From positions 6,675,500-6,739,499 of the forward strand of contig WNKI01000002.1 of NCBI GenBank assembly GCA_015350385.1: 64,000 bases of DNA, read 5' to 3'. The translations under genes were made by a program, and so were the position numbers. The notes below the pieces were generated by a model. That model had not been told where the DNA came from and ran no database searches. It saw only the letters and a program-made list of their open reading frames with translations. How positions within the stretch are numbered: position 1 is the stretch's first letter; the number at the start of each line of letters is the position of its first letter. This DNA is from Aculops lycopersici (Eukaryota > Arthropoda > Arachnida > Trombidiformes > Eriophyidae). Of this stretch, positions 46,511-60,403 are shown piece by piece.

Positions 46511-49500
46511 CTGAGGTGTTAGTGAGTGGGTGAATGTGTGGCATTGGGTTGGTTATTGGTTATTTTTATGATGGATAAAATATATAAACATATAGGGATA
46601 GGAAATCTTGTTAGCATCATGGTTTAGGATCCGTTTCATTCTATTTTCACAGGCTACTACTACTGGCAGTTGACCAGCTTGCTGACTAACCAATCGACCA
46701 CCCAACTCACTCATTAAGCATCACGGATCGTTAAATCTAAAGAGACTGCCATCGCGATGTTGATCGTGGTGGCAGTCTACCATTTCCACATCGGCATCAA
46801 ACCTCATCGTTTGCTCTTCCCCTCTTTCTCTCTCGACTGGTCAACTTGGCAAGCGACTAGACTCGTTCGGTACCATATCATCATTTCCATTCACTGGCCG
46901 TGCCGCAGATTAGGATGTTGGTCGTGTAGATGACGCGGCACTTCCGGTTTCGTGCTTCCACTCGAGAGGGAGAGAAAGGGGAGAGCTTTGTTGAGCGTAC
47001 GTTGTTTGCGATGCGATCAAATATCAAATTCCGGCGTCTCTCCAAGTTTCTCAAGCTTATGGGCTCGCTCGCTGAGATGGAATGCAGACCGACTACGAAG
47101 TCTGGTGGCGGTCAGCCAAGCGGCGGACTCAATGGGCTCCACGTATCAAGCTACTTACCTGCAACCAAACATTCATTTGTGCCTTGTTGGCAGCGAGGCG
47201 CTTCTCTGAGTTTACGCGCAATAAACTGTTGATGAAGTTCTTGGCTTGAGTTGAAATTTTGGCCCAAGGTTGATCGGGATACATAAAGTTGGCGCGCGAT
47301 ATTTGATCGTGAATATTTTCGCCCTCATTAAAGGGAAACTCGCCACTTAAACTAACATAAACAATCACACCAACCGACCACAAGTCCACGCTACGATTGT
47401 ACTTTTCACCCTTGACCACCTCGGGGGCTAGATAAGCTGGCGTGCCAACTAGCGAGCATCTAAATGAGTTTTCCTCAATTATTTTGGCAAAACCAAAGTC
47501 GCACAATTTGATCTGAGGAAATTGCGAGCGCCTCTCGACGAGTAAGACATTCTCTGGTTTTAAATCACAATGAGCGATGTGTTGCGAGTGCAAATACTTG
47601 AGGGCTTCGAGGATTTGATAGGTGAGAAATTTGGTAATCCTCTCGTTCAATCTCTTCTCCTCAGTTGAAACAATCATCTCTAACATATCATCCTCCAATT
47701 GTTCCATTACAATATAAATCTTATCTGGCAAATCGTGAACCCGTTCCAAGATAATCACTCCCGGATGATCGAGACGCGACAAGATGTTAGCCTCATTCTT
47801 TAACTTTGCCTGCTGTCTCAAATCAAATCGAGCCTTTGAGATTTCCTTAATGGCCACCGGAACCCCCGACCACAAACCCTTGCTTGGATCCTCGTTTTTA
47901 ATCTCACTTATAGCCGCGTAAACCTTTCCAAACTGTCCACTACCCAGCTCCTCGAAACCAACGCCCTTGACTCGATCGCGTTCAATCAAATACTTGCCCT
48001 CAATCCAGTGGTCAGGTACGTCCATTGGTTTGAGTGTAATTTGAATCCTTGGCCTATTATAAAGACGGCTCCTATTGGGATCGGTGTAAGTTTTGTGCTG
48101 ACCCCTGTAGTGGTGGCCGGCTTGTTGTAGTTGTTGTTGAGTGTGATGAAGATGATGGTTGTGACGTTGGTTTGTCTTGGTTGGCGTTTTTTGACTGTTG
48201 GTCGGTGGTTGTTGCTGTTGGTGTTGGTTTGAGTTGGCTGCTGCCGCAGTTGTGATGGCTTCCGGCAATTTCCGGTTGGCTTCCTCTTTTGTCGTTATCG
48301 TCGTCGACCTGGTTGTTGTTGACGAAACTTTGGAAATATCGTTACGCGAGTCCTCGGTGCTTGCGGTGACAGCGCCAACTTCCGGCGACTGCCCCTGTGT
48401 TTCATTGAACAGTTGCCTTTGTTTTTCGGACTGAACTTCCGGTTGGCCAGCTTCACTCACTGTAGCAGCAGCAGCATCAGCAAGCTTGACGCAATCAGCC
48501 GCCACCTGCTTTTGTTGTTGTTGTTGTTGCTGCTGCTTCTGCTCCCTACCTGATGACGACGAGGATAAATTCTTATCGACAACAACATCAATAGAATTTG
48601 ATTGGCCGCTTGCGCCTGTGTTACTCTTGGTCAAGTTTGCCATTATATTTGCAAGCGAGCCGCGCCACTTGCTGGCCTCAATCTCGCTATTTGCCTGAAC
48701 CAGATAAACGGATCCTGTGTTGAGTTCAAAGGCAAACATGGCGCTCATTTGGTCCTTCAAGTCGCCGCAACCACCGCCACTTGTTAGGTTCCTACCCATT
48801 TTCGTGGGACTAGCGTCGGCGCTCTTACTTGAATCCATGGTTGTGTTGGTGCCGGTAGCTGCTGCTGCATTGGCTGATGTAACCATCGAACTTTGCTGCT
48901 GTCTATTGGTATCCTTGCTGTCATTCGAATGTGACCTACCCTGCGCTGTCGTGGTTGTAGTCGATTGGAATTTGTCATTTCGTGAACCCGAGGTGGTTTT
49001 TCCGGATTTTACCTCCTGAGCGCCTGTCAATAGGACATCCTCCTTGACGCGCTTCGGCAGGGAACTGGCCGAAATAATACGAGTAATTTTATTCAAAGCA
49101 ATGGCCTTAAAGTAGCGAGTTGAAGTATCATTCTCGTACAAAGTGATATCGGTGTCATCCAAACGCCAATAGTGTCGCTTAGCCTGCTCATCGGATAAAG
49201 TGGTATGCTTTAGCCAACCCTCAATGATTGGTTTCGTTGCATCGGGTCGCTTGACATGCTTAACACTTGGCGCTAATCTATGCAGTCTAATATTATCTCG
49301 CGAAACATTTGAATTGGTGCTCTGAATTCCGCTTCGCTCCTCAGCTGCTCCTCCACTGGACGAGTTGTTATTATCATTTCCGGTCGGTGACATTTGAGGC
49401 GACATTGAACTGACGCTATTGGAGCTCGCATTGTTGTCGTTGTTGTTGTTGCTGTTGCTGTTCGTTGCATTGCTTTGCATCGTGCTAGTGGTTGTTGTGG

Positions 49501-51007
49501 CTTGAGCTTGGGTTGTTCTATCATTGTCGGCTCTTCTGTTGGCCACCAAAGATTCCTGTCTCTCGGCTGCCGCTCGACTTGACTCTGCAATGCGACTCAT
49601 ACAATCGGCCAGAGCTAGCGTTCTACACTGAGCGTGCACTTGAAGCTTGCAAGTTTTGCACATAAATGGCGCATTTTGAGCTAATTGGTAGTGTGACTGT
49701 GGCGAGTTTGATTGGTGCTGGTGCTGTTGCTGTTGTAGTTGGACGACGCCGGAGATTGCCGCCGACTGACTTTTCAATGGTTTTCTGCAAACTCCACACG
49801 GCGGCTCGCCGTTCAATTGAATCCAATCCATCGAGATGAAAGCATGACTAGTGGCCGGCGTTTCGTGTAAATTTTGGCCCTGGTTATGGTGGTGATTGTG
49901 TAGCAAGTGGTGTTTGTTGCTATTGTCGTTGTGGTGGTGGTGGTGGTGGTGTTGTTGGTTGTGGCTGGCGCCGGTGATGTGGTGGCTGTGGTGATTATGG
50001 TGATGGTTATGATGGTGCGCATGGTGGTTGTGGTGGTGGTGCTTGTGATGGCTATGGTTGCTGTTGCCGTTGTTTTGCAGGTGGCTTCCGGTTGTTGCGT
50101 CGTCCACGCTGGCGTTCGAGATTCCCGCTAGGTGAAGATCGTGTGCGCTGGTCCGGGCGCTGGTCCGTGCACTGGTCGACGCTTGGTGGTGGTGGTGGTG
50201 GTGGTGGTGGTGGTGATGCTGGTTGTAGGCTCGGTGGTTCGGTCCGTTCATCGGAGACTGGCTGACGCTGGCACTTCCGCCGACGCCGAAATTGGCGCCT
50301 CCAATCGAGGTGACCGACGAGGATTTTTCGTTGGATGTGGCCAGCAAGGCGGTGGAGGCGTTCGAGGTCGAGGGCGAGTTTAGTTGGCTGGAGGTGATGC
50401 TGCAACCGCTGCAACACTCAACCGGTTTGCTGGTGAACAGGTTGTGGTGCGAGCTAGATAGGTGCGCCTGTTGCACTTGCAACAAGCCGCCACTGGCTCC
50501 CGCCTGTTGCTCGCTTTGGCCACTTCCGGTGGTCGGCTCAGTCATGGTTGTGGTGGTTGTTGTTGCTGTTGTCGACGTAGACGTCGATCCAGCGACCACC
50601 TGATGCCGCTGTTGCTGTTCTAAACGCATCTTGCTCAACTGTTGCAGCACGGGCTCCAGGGCACCCGCCGAGCTGCGAACCTTGCCGCCGGGCGAGCCAG
50701 CGGTCACCTGTGAACCCTTGCCCGATTGATGGTCCGGCGTTTGAGGCGTCGACGGATTGTTTTGCTGCTGCTGTTGGCTGGAATGGAGACTTTTGAACGG
50801 ATTTGCAATGTTGAAATGCAGCAAGTTGCTCGCCGACTTCCGCTTCGACATGCTGGACAGATTTGGCGTCACCTCGAGCTTGTGGTTCGGTTTGCTGGTT
50901 TCTCCTTCCGCTTGGCCACCAGTTGAAGCGGCGGCGGCGGCATTGTCCTGACGCTGGCTTGAATTATCACCAAATGGATTGATCTTTTGGAAGAATGAGT
51001 TTGACAT
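46346..51007 (-). CDS. PRKD: Protein kinase D (PRKD/PKD family), two exons
   Basis: Exons are 51007-47159 and 46510-46346 (648-base intron, donor CAG|GTAAGT, acceptor CCTCAG|AGC, phase 0), giving 1337 residues against about 900 in vertebrates. PKD is a diacylglycerol- and PKC-activated serine/threonine kinase acting at the Golgi and plasma membrane. From about residue 1015 the kinase domain is canonical: GSGQFG loop, VAIKEI lysine, AHCDLKPENVLL, CDFGFA, GTPAYLAPEV. The activation loop NSFRCSLVGT keeps both PKC/auto-phosphorylated serines but has Cys where vertebrates have Arg. A PH domain starts near 592 (EGWLKHTT, KRHYWRLDDTDITLYENDT) and is split by about 100 Ser/Thr/Asn-rich residues before it resumes at FAFELNTGSVYLVQ. 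Only one C1-like zinc finger is seen (about 387-467), with a glutamine-rich insert between its CxxC pairs. The N-terminus has Gln and His runs. The last exon (SFQLWCDLSELE to the stop) matches the family C-terminus. Confidence 0.95.
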
Positions 51008-52202
51008 TTTGATTTAAATTTCTGTGTCTTTCTGTCGATTACTTATTTTCAAGTGTTATTTCTTTTTGCTCTATTGCCAATTGAATCTATTTGGTGGCTT
51101 GATGATAGTGATAATTAATGAATGGAATATTCAGTTCAGTTCATTGATAACCTTGTCGGTGTGGGTGTTGTTGTTGTTATTTTCATTTTCATTTTTCTCA
51201 CACTCTTTCCCTCTTTCGAAATGCTGCGTGGAACAGACCCCAAATCGGCGGCTCGTGCGCTGCGGCTCCGAGCTAACAGGTTGCCGGCAAGCTAGCGGGC
51301 TAACTAATGTTGCGCTGCGCGGGTTACGCCGAGACTCTCTGCTGCGCTTTCGTTTTGTTTCATTGCCTCGCTCGCCTTCTCGTTTGCCGCCAGGTAAGCT
51401 ACTCATTACCGTGGTGGATGGTTATGGTTAAGAATAATGGCGAATGAAAGCTACTATCTATCTGTTTTTGGCTCCTGCCGCTCAGTTTTAGTTAGTGCCC
51501 ATGGCTCTCTTGTAGGCTTAATGGAGGCAAAACTTTTTTTCCATTCACCTACAGTGAGTGGAAAAGAGAGGGAGCTCCACTTTAACGGATTGTCCTCTCG
51601 CTCGTTCAGTCGCTCGCTGAGGCCACGACTGCTACCACCACTACCACTACTGCTGCTCTCATTCAATTGCCCGCCTGTGCGCTTGCTCGTCGTTGGTCTG
51701 ACTGGAATGTCTCTAGGGATCCACTTTTGCTAGTGTATTGCTTCAGTTTCAGTTTCGGATTCTGTTTCTGCTGTTGCTTATGTTGCTGCTGGATTATCTC
51801 AATAATTTTATGTTGATAATGAATTGTAATTTCGTGATTGTGATGAACTAAGCTGGCCAACTTTTGCTCCTGCACTTGCAACTGGCAACAACACCGCCGA
51901 CGACAACGACAACGCCGACAACGTCGCAAAATAATCGTCGTCCGCTACCATTATTTTGCACCTCAATCCCCACGACCCACCATCAGGTTGATACCCACCA
52001 GCCACTTGCTCGACTATTACCACTCTCGCTGGTTGCGACTGTGAAAACTGCAACTCGACTATGGAACTTGTGGCGGCGACGACGACGGCGACGACCGCGG
52101 TGGCCACAACAACAGCATCAACTACCACGGCGACAGGTCGACGTCGATTGGCGGCTGCTCGTTATTGACGCGACTGTGAGTGGGCAAAACAAACGGTGCC
52201 CA

Positions 52203-52232
52203 GTGACTGACTGGCTGACTGACTGACTGGCT
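52203..52232. repeat. Degenerate (GACT)n tract
   Basis: Six or seven GACT units with GGCT variants. The reverse strand reads CAGTCAGTC, which matches the arthropod initiator word, so it might also act in transcription start-site choice. That part is inference. Confidence 0.5.
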
Positions 52233-52889
52233 AACTTGCTGAGTGAATGAGCGATCGACCGAATGACAAGCCAAAACTTGGCTCGAGCAAGACGCACGAG
52301 CTCCAAAGGCCGACGACTAAACTCGGCGCTGCTCTTTCGCTTCCACTTAGCCCCTAACTTCGGCTCCAACTCTCGCTCTCATGGTTTCTGCTCTCACTTG
52401 GCGCCAGCAGCTGCTATTGCCAGTTTCCCCTCTTGCCCGTGCCCCACTTGCCGTGCTCGTCAAATTGGTCGGCCGCTTGCTGTGCGCAGACGCGCAAAAA
52501 TAGAGCAGCCAGCTAGCGCCGTTTTCCGTATGGCCTCTTTGGTGCCCGCGGCGACGACGGCGCTGGCGCTGGCAGCAACTCAACTTCGAACGGTAAGTGA
52601 GTCCCACTGGATTGCAAGCGAGCGCAGGGCGACGTAAAAACGACTACAACAACCACCGCGCGCAGGTGCAGCTTTAGATTAGATTGGACCCATTGGCCGG
52701 CTGCTTTGAGTCGCTGTCAGGTTAGCGGCAACTTGGGTCGTCTTGACTCGCACCGCCAGCTTAGCAGTGGCGACAGTCGGCGCCCACTGCGCTGTCTCCT
52801 TCCTCTTCTTCTTACGCAAATAGAGCCGGCCGAGCATCGCGCAACACTTACTTGACAGCTTGTTTATCTCGAGCCGTTAGTTGGGTTGA

Positions 52890-52921
52890 GTCGAGTCGAG
52901 TCGAGTCGAGTCGAGTCGAGT
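52890..52921. repeat. (GAGTC)n pentanucleotide repeat
   Basis: Six near-perfect copies of a five-base unit in non-coding DNA. The same word family (GAGTC/GACTC) is scattered through the window. Confidence 0.85.
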
Positions 52922-53974
52922 TGAGTCAGTCAGTTTAGTTTTGCGTCGATATGCTGTTACCCCCACTGCAGCGGATCCCATTGCCACTGATGCTGTTGCT
53001 ATTACTTTCACTGAGAGGTGGTGGCCACCACCTTCGACGCCGCTAAGCTAGTTGTGAGCAGAGTTCACTGGCTGGCTGGAGAAAAGTCGGGGTTTTCGAG
53101 TCGAGTTGTCTTGGTCTTTGTTAAAAGACTCGAGTCGCAATGTAACTGTTGGTTACAATTTGTGCGTATTGGCTATCAAGTGCAAAGGCAAAACAAAAGA
53201 CAGCTACGCAAACTTGAGTCTCCGAGAGCTCCACTCGGCAACGTAAACTTCCGGTGCGCCTAGCGATCGCTCGTGCGCTCGGCTCTCGTGAATAGAGACG
53301 ACCATAGAACGAGATGAACTTGAGTCGCTAGTTAGCAGCCGATTACCTCTTCGCTCCTAAGGTTTTGTGACGTCACAGGCACAAGACCGAATCACAAGCA
53401 GGTGGCTCGTGCGGCGCTGATCTTCTGTGCGCCCAACGGCCGCAAAACGGCAGGTAAGTTTCCTACGGCCAAAGTGAACGGCTAATTGAGGTGGTGAGAC
53501 GGTAAGTCACTTTCTCTCTCTTCACGTAGTTAAAGTAGCACCAGTGTCTAGCTTTATATTATTATTTCCATACAAACAACACAGAAACACATTCGCGAGC
53601 GAAACGTCAGTAGTCAAGCTTTAGCTGCTCCTAGCGTGCAACTGAAACGTTGCAATGCAAATTCTGCAGCGCAAATTGAGTTTGGCGCTCCGGATGGATT
53701 TTCAATTGCATATTGCGAGCTGTTAGCTGCGAGTCGACGTTTAGGGTTCCAAGTTGGAACTTTGGCAACAAAGACTAGCAGCATAAACACAAACAACAAC
53801 AACAACAACAACAATAGCAGCAAGGTAACACAACAACAAAAAACTTTACAAACCAACAAAAGCCCATCGGCGGCTTGGAAACTTTCCAACTGGCACCGTC
53901 TGCTGCTCAGGTAAACCATCAGCTTGAAGTTGATCTCTAGCGACTAGTTGGTCGCTAGGTTAGCTAGCTTAGCT

Positions 53975-53998
53975 AGCCAGCCAGCCAGCCAGCCAGCC
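53975..53998. repeat. (AGCC)n tetranucleotide repeat
   Basis: About six AGCC units, preceded by repeated TAGCTAGCTTAGC words. Confidence 0.85.
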
Positions 53999-56900
53999 GC
54001 CCAACAAACAGTTGGTCGGACAAAACTGTCACATGATTCCGCGATTCGCGAGCCCCGCGATCCCCTAGCTACCGGCAAATCCCATGAAATTTGATGATTC
54101 TAGACATATTGTCCTCGTCGCTATGTGCGCAACCACTGAGCTCACAGCTCCACCCCTACTTCTACCTTTGCCTGCTGCTCGAGATTATCCAACTATCGTC
54201 CTCGAAATAGTCTACTACGCCGCTTTAGTTGGAGCTGCCATGCTTGTTGTTGTCGCCAGGATTTGCCAGCCGGCAGATTGAGCTCACCTTCAATCAGCCG
54301 GCTATTGCTGCTGCCGCCGCCGCTACCCAGGACGGGACGCCACCAAATGCAAGTGCCAGCCGAATGGCCGCGACTTGCCTCCCTCTCCGCCCAATTGACT
54401 GCACTCCAACCAATAGATAGATAGTCCAATTTGTGGATGGATGGGAAAATAGTTGGCTGCCTCAAATCGCGGGCGGCCACTTGAGAGTTTTGTTCGCGAC
54501 TGGAATGGCTCAATTTGGCGACCAAACGACAAGCTCGTCTCGTCTCGTCCCATCTCATGCCATCTCGTCTACATACAAGTGGCTCTTCCCATTCGATTCG
54601 CTTGCTTTGCTTTAACTTCCATTTGAAATCCGATTGGGACCCAACCGAGATAACAAGGACCAAAATCGGTGCAACCAACGGAATTTCAATCGGAATCGGA
54701 ATTGGAGATTCAGATTCGGGTGATTTTCTTTTTATTATGCTCTCAGGTCCAAATCCTCATTTACTGTCCCAATTTCCTGCTCATCTCTAACAATCCACTA
54801 ATTTTTGGGCTGACGCATGTCCTCGGTACTAGCATAGACGTTTCAAGGTGGGCGTGTCAGGATTTCGGGATATCAAACACTCTTTGCGAGCTCTGCAGAA
54901 TAACAAGATTGTCTTTGCCTGGCCGCAAATCGAATTCAATTAGGTGAAGGCAACCAAAGAGAGGCCGACGTCGACGACGACCAGAGCGTCGACCAAGGAG
55001 TGCCAACGTGCTCGTCGTCGTCGATTGTTCGTAACTAGCTTCGAGGCGTTCAACTTTGATGTATCAGGCTTCCGGTGGGGATAATCGAGATTCAGGGAGA
55101 CATTCTAATTGAACGGATGTCAGCCGATCGATCTATTTATCGAGTTTGCGAGACGATCAAACTAACTGGAAGCGGAAGTGAGCATTGAAATGTACAGCGA
55201 CCAGCTCAATGGTTAGTAGTCGCCTCCTTTCCACCAATGTCCGCAACACTGACAATGCTAACGACTTTATTGGTTTGCCAGTGGTGTTCAACCCCGGAAA
55301 CTGAAATAGAATGGCCTGTAGCAATCCTATTATTCCCTAGCCAGCTTTCCATTGACTTTCACGAGTTTTATTGCTGGAGTAGGCGCTGTCACCGTAAACC
55401 TTTGCTAACCTAGCGCGAAAACCTTTGCTACCCTTTGCCACCTATGGACAGCAAGAGAGACCTTAACCCAACTGGCTGAAGCGGAAGCGAAAGCAGCAGG
55501 TGAACTCGAGCGGCAGCCTGAGCCGCCGACGCTTACCTGGCCAATCAACGTCTATCCATCAGCTCGCTTCGATGAGTAAACAATTAGGTGCGAGAGAGCA
55601 CCTAGTTGCTTGCAACCAACTTGACTCGAAATGCTCACCAAGACTACCAAACAACAGAACAGCGAGGGACGCGTGGCGCCAGCTTCCGGTCAGCCGGGAG
55701 TCCGTCAGCGACTCTCAGCCGTCTGATAATTAACTCTCCTTGGCCTCGCGGGCTCATTTTGAGTGTCTTAGTCCATCGCTCTCCAACTATCTATCTTTCT
55801 ACCTTAGAATCCGCCTGGGTAATCTCGTCTATCTCTACCGAACCAGGCGGCTTTATGGCCATTCATTTCATGTAACCAAAGCCAAAGCCAAAGTCAAGAC
55901 GAGAAAGAGAAGAGACGAGTGCCTAACAATGGGATTTCCAAGTGGCACCACTCCAGCGATTTGCCGAATCAAATTGCCCACGTGCCTGCGGGGCTCGGGG
56001 TCTCTTTTATGGTAGGAGGAGGAGGAGAAGGAGGGGAGGAGAATAAGGATTGAGTAGACGAAAAGGAATATCAGCAGCAGTCAGTTTGCTCCTCCGTTTT
56101 CAGCGCGTCAAGCTAGCGATTTAGATCCCGCGGGATTCGACCCGCTGGTTGGCTAGCGAGCGAAACGTTGCGTCATACTTGAGGGCGGCGACCATCGCGA
56201 GGGCAATGTTGCAGAAAGAGTCGCCTCGAGCAAACCCAATAAGCAAGAGAGCAGCAAGCAGCATGAGAGAGCGACAGGAATGAGAATCAAGCGCCGAGAT
56301 TGGGTTAGTTTATTGGAGCCTATCTCATATGTCGTCGGAAGTTCCAGTAACTTGAATACATTTTGTGGCTGTTGTGTGTTATTGGAAATGAAAATTTTCG
56401 GGATTGATTGTGCGTGCGGGAGCGTGTCGGGACTGATTGATATAAACTATTGAACTACAATAACAAGTTGATGCGAATTCGAGAAGAAAAGGAGATCACA
56501 TGTAGCGAATTTTATTGTCGACATTCCGTAACACGACTTATGGGACAGGCTTTATTACCACCACCACCGCTAGTAATAATATTATTATTAATATTATTAC
56601 TGTTTACCCCTCGCTCCCCAACCAACTCGTCTCGTCCCATCTCCTTCGAGGTCCCCAAAGACGAGGCACCGAGTCCGTCGGTCGGTGGCAGTTGCCGTTG
56701 TTTTTTCCCTCACTCTCGGCGCTCGTTGATGACGACGAGGGCGACAAAAACTACGGCGGCGCCCATTAGTTCCCCTGCCTCTGGTCCTTTTTGCTAGCCG
56801 CTGCTCGTGCCAGCTCTTTCCACGTTGGGGCCGGAAGTAGACAGATGCATCTCGCCTTTCGGTCCCAGCCAAACGGTCGAACCAAGGCAAAGCAAGCTGA

Positions 56901-57794
56901 ACTGAATGGAGCCGCACTAAGCGAGCTGATGTGTCATCACTAACTAACGAATATTAGGTTACTGCTACTGCTGCTCATGTCGCCACTACAAATACTGATA
57001 CTCATACCACTACCAGCAGTAGCAGCTCTCATGGTTTCGCTCGTCGTCGTCATCATTACTACCGCTGCCATTACCACCACTGATATTGCTACTGCTGATG
57101 ATGAAACCAAGAGCCAGCTTGCAACGTGCGCGAAAACTCCCATGGCGTAAACTGGTGAGCAAGATGACGCTTATGAAGCAACGGGATCATCAAGACGTGA
57201 CTTGCGTCGCAAAGTTCCGCGTTCATTTCCGAAGTTTGTCGTCGGCGTCATCGTTGTCGTTGAAAGGAGCCAACTCGAGGGTCGGCGCTTAACAAGCAAG
57301 TCGCTAGTTCCCCTTGTTGTTAATCCCGACGAGCCACGCCCACCGGCCCGCCAACGCTAACGAGGCCGAGCGGGTCGTATCCAAGTCCCCTTTTCTGGGA
57401 TTTAGCGGAGCGGAGACAAAGAAAAAGCTCCTTCGGGCAAAAAACGTTCCTCTTTCGGGCTCGCTCTTGCGCTTGGTGGCTAGCCGCCGAGACTAGATGG
57501 CAGTTGAAAGATGAGCTCTCACTCTGTGACGGCGAGGGCGGCCAGTTACTGCAAAGTTTGATCTTGTTGAATTTGCAATTTTTCGATTTGGAGCCACCCA
57601 ATGGCTTAGCCTGCAGAAGAGGGCCAAGCTTTCGGTAGGTTTGAGCAGCGAGCCAAGCGATCAACAAACCGAAGGATGGAGCGCAAACGAGCGGCAAATG
57701 AGTGGCAAGCTAGCTAAATGTCTCTCTTTTTGGGAATTAGAGAGACATGCAAACACCAGCGCTAGCTGCTAGTCTCTCTCGTGGACAGATTGAG

Positions 57795-57796
<2 letters not shown>

Positions 57797-57831
<35 letters not shown>
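57797..57831. repeat. (AG)n microsatellite
   Basis: About 17 AG units in non-coding DNA. Confidence 0.9.
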
Positions 57832-57834
<3 letters not shown>

Positions 57835-60163
57835 TAGTGGTGATAGAATGAAAGATACAAGAGCAGCGGCAACAACACGACGGAAGGATCTTAGCTGGTT
57901 CAAGTGAGGGGCTGACGCGACCGCGGCTTTTCCTCAGAAGAAAGATGCTCGCTGGAGAGTTACACTCAAAGTAAAACGAGCAACTAAACTAAAGAGACAA
58001 CAAGCTACTGCAGTAAAACAAAGACGAAAACACCACCAGAGACCACGACAATTGATGCCGAAGGTGACGTCACGTGCAGAGAGAGAGAGAGGATTGCGTA
58101 AGTCGCCAGTTGATGTTGCTGTCGGCGCCGATTGTGTGTTTCGCCTGCACGCCTCTTTATTTCCGCACCTAGCGTCAATTGGTCTTGGTATTGTTGTCAC
58201 TGTTGTTCTCCATCCTTCTGTCTCTCTCTATCTGTAGCTGCGGCGTTAGTTGGTTTGCGGTGCCATTAAAATGGCGCCTCGTCGTCATTTTCGTTCACTC
58301 GCTCCGTTTGGTTCTAGTGAAGTTTAGTTCCGGCGCCTAGCGACTCGAGCGCCGGAAATCGACTCTGCCACTGAGAGCTCGCTGGTTGGTCGCTTCTCTT
58401 CTCGTTTCTCGTCTCTCTTTTTTGCGCTGCTCGTTATTTTGGCTCGTCGTGGTTGCGGACCACTTCGTCCTGGCCAGGTGCCTCGCCTGCCCTTGCACTG
58501 GGCTTGCCGCCACCGGATCTATTGCGCATAAACTCGTTTATTGCTCTCGGCAAGCGCCAACCGGCGCACGCCACTCGCTTAGCCAGCAGTCATGTTGACC
58601 GGCTGGCTAGCTAGCTTGCCGTTTGGCCAGTTAGCTAGCTTCAAGTTTCACGTCAAACAGAGAGCAAGGGATTGAGAAAAGAGAGAGTGGGAGAGACAAC
58701 GAGATCAGTTAGATTCACCAAACTGACGCTGAGCGGCGTATGTTTATCTAATGACACGTTGGATCCATCGTGCGTCTGTCTTGTCTCTTTCTCTGCACCT
58801 CTGGCTCCCTTTCGTTTGATTCCATTGACCGTGCTACTGCCGGCAGCTCATATCTACGTTCCTCTCTGTCAGTCTCTCTCTCTCTGCGAGTTTGCGGTCT
58901 ACTCTCGGCGCTCGTTATGATTTGCCAGCAAGCAACCTCAGCGCCCCTAGGTACCTGCCCAACGGAGCGCCACTAGACCTCATTAAACTGGCGCTGGTCG
59001 TTTGCAAACACAGACGTGCGCATAGCGCGCTACACAGCACGTCGCAAGCGCCAGTCATTTATGCGGCCCCAACCACCACCTAGCCAATCCGTGGACTATC
59101 CGCACGAGAATTGGCTACCTAGCGGCGGCTCGAGTTGCAATTGTGGTGGTGAATTTAGTGCGCTGGCAGTTTTTCGCTTGCTGCTATTATTATGCCAACT
59201 GGTCAGCCAGTCGGTTAGTCGACAGGTAGATAGGTAGATAAATAGATAGACAGACAGATGGACGTTTGCAAGCGATTTAGCAGCTAAGCGCATGGACAGG
59301 TAATCGGTGATCGACGGCGGCTAGCGGAAAGCGACAGGAAGAGCTTGATTCGTCGATTCCACTGATGGCCGTTAAATGGATGGCAAACACAAGGTTTATC
59401 GCTGGCCAGTGTAAATGAAGAGGACGCCTTGGTTCACCACCATCACAGAGAGATAGACGAACCACGAGCATTCGGCCTGCGGGTTAGCGGCCGACTTCCC
59501 GTTTCCGATTGTCGATTGGCTCGCTGCCTCGGGCTATTGGCTGTGTGTTTCGCCAAGTAAAAACGCATCTGGCGTCAAGTTTTTTGTGCCTCCCTCGCTT
59601 CCCCCCTTACGCTCGCATGCAATGAGCTCCGGATTATCTATTTGTACTTCCACACGCACCTTGCGAGTGGGCGTGCACCGGTAGTTGGCGAGCCAGCTTG
59701 CCAACTGATTAAATAACCCGCTCGCTATCTAACTAAAAAACTGCAGAGATTTACCATCAAGCTCCAATCTTTTCCATTTTTTCCGCAAAGAAATATAAAT
59801 TTGAGTTCCATGGTCGAGTTTGTTATATTTGGTGCTGTTATACTTGCCGTTCCAATCTACCTGCTTACTCATAACCTCCTAGAGCTCGCTAGTCAGCACG
59901 AGTTAATCTGCGAATGAACGTGAGTTCTACTACAAGGTGGACACTCCCATGTTTAACTTGGCTCGATGTTGATGTGGTAACAAAAAACCTAGAGCCTTCG
60001 CTACAACTCGAACTCCAACTCTATCCTTATCCCCTTCCCCTTCCCTTGAGCTGCTAGTTGTTTGGCTAGCCTCTCGGCCCTTCTCTTCGGACCACAAAAT
60101 GTTGCGCTGAGTGTAACTTAATCTCTAGCTTAAAAGAGCCAGGTATACGAGTCTAACAATGAC

Positions 60164-60169
60164 TTTATT
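60164..60169 (-). other. Poly(A) signal AATAAA of the SLC35G-like gene
   Basis: A canonical AATAAA on the - strand about 235 bases after the TAG stop, giving a 3' untranslated region of ordinary length. Confidence 0.55.
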
Positions 60170-60403
60170 GTCTATTTACATGGTATAGTAGCCATAACAA
60201 CAAGAACAACGACAGCGACAATAATAATAATAACGACACTCATTCTTTAGAATTCTCTGGACAAACAGCGGAAGCAGAGCTTTCAAGCCCAAAGAGTTGG
60301 GGCTAGATAGTAGCGGAGAGACACATAACAAGTCCTTTGTAAATCCTAGCCTGTGTTTAGTTAGTTCTCGTCGTGATCATAGCCAAAAGTCGTTAGGTGC
60401 TCC

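Larger units (their letters stand above)
51008..60403. other. 9.4-kb stretch without a supportable gene
   Basis: This lies between the start of protein kinase D and the end of the SLC35G-like gene. The frames are short and lack conserved motifs or coherent splice partners. It contains a GAGTC pentanucleotide repeat, AG and AGCC microsatellites, copies of the GCTAGCTTGCC palindrome half-site and CpG-rich patches. Kinase promoter and untranslated leader exons are the likeliest functional content. Confidence 0.5.

Noticed and set aside
54193..54678. 161-residue frame on the - strand
   Set aside because: It has no conserved motif, no splice partners and a composition like the surrounding non-coding DNA.
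56128..56160. tRNA T-arm-like sequence (GCGGG-TCGAAT-CCCGC on the - strand)
   Set aside because: The loop is six bases instead of seven, and no A box, anticodon arm or acceptor stem can be folded upstream.
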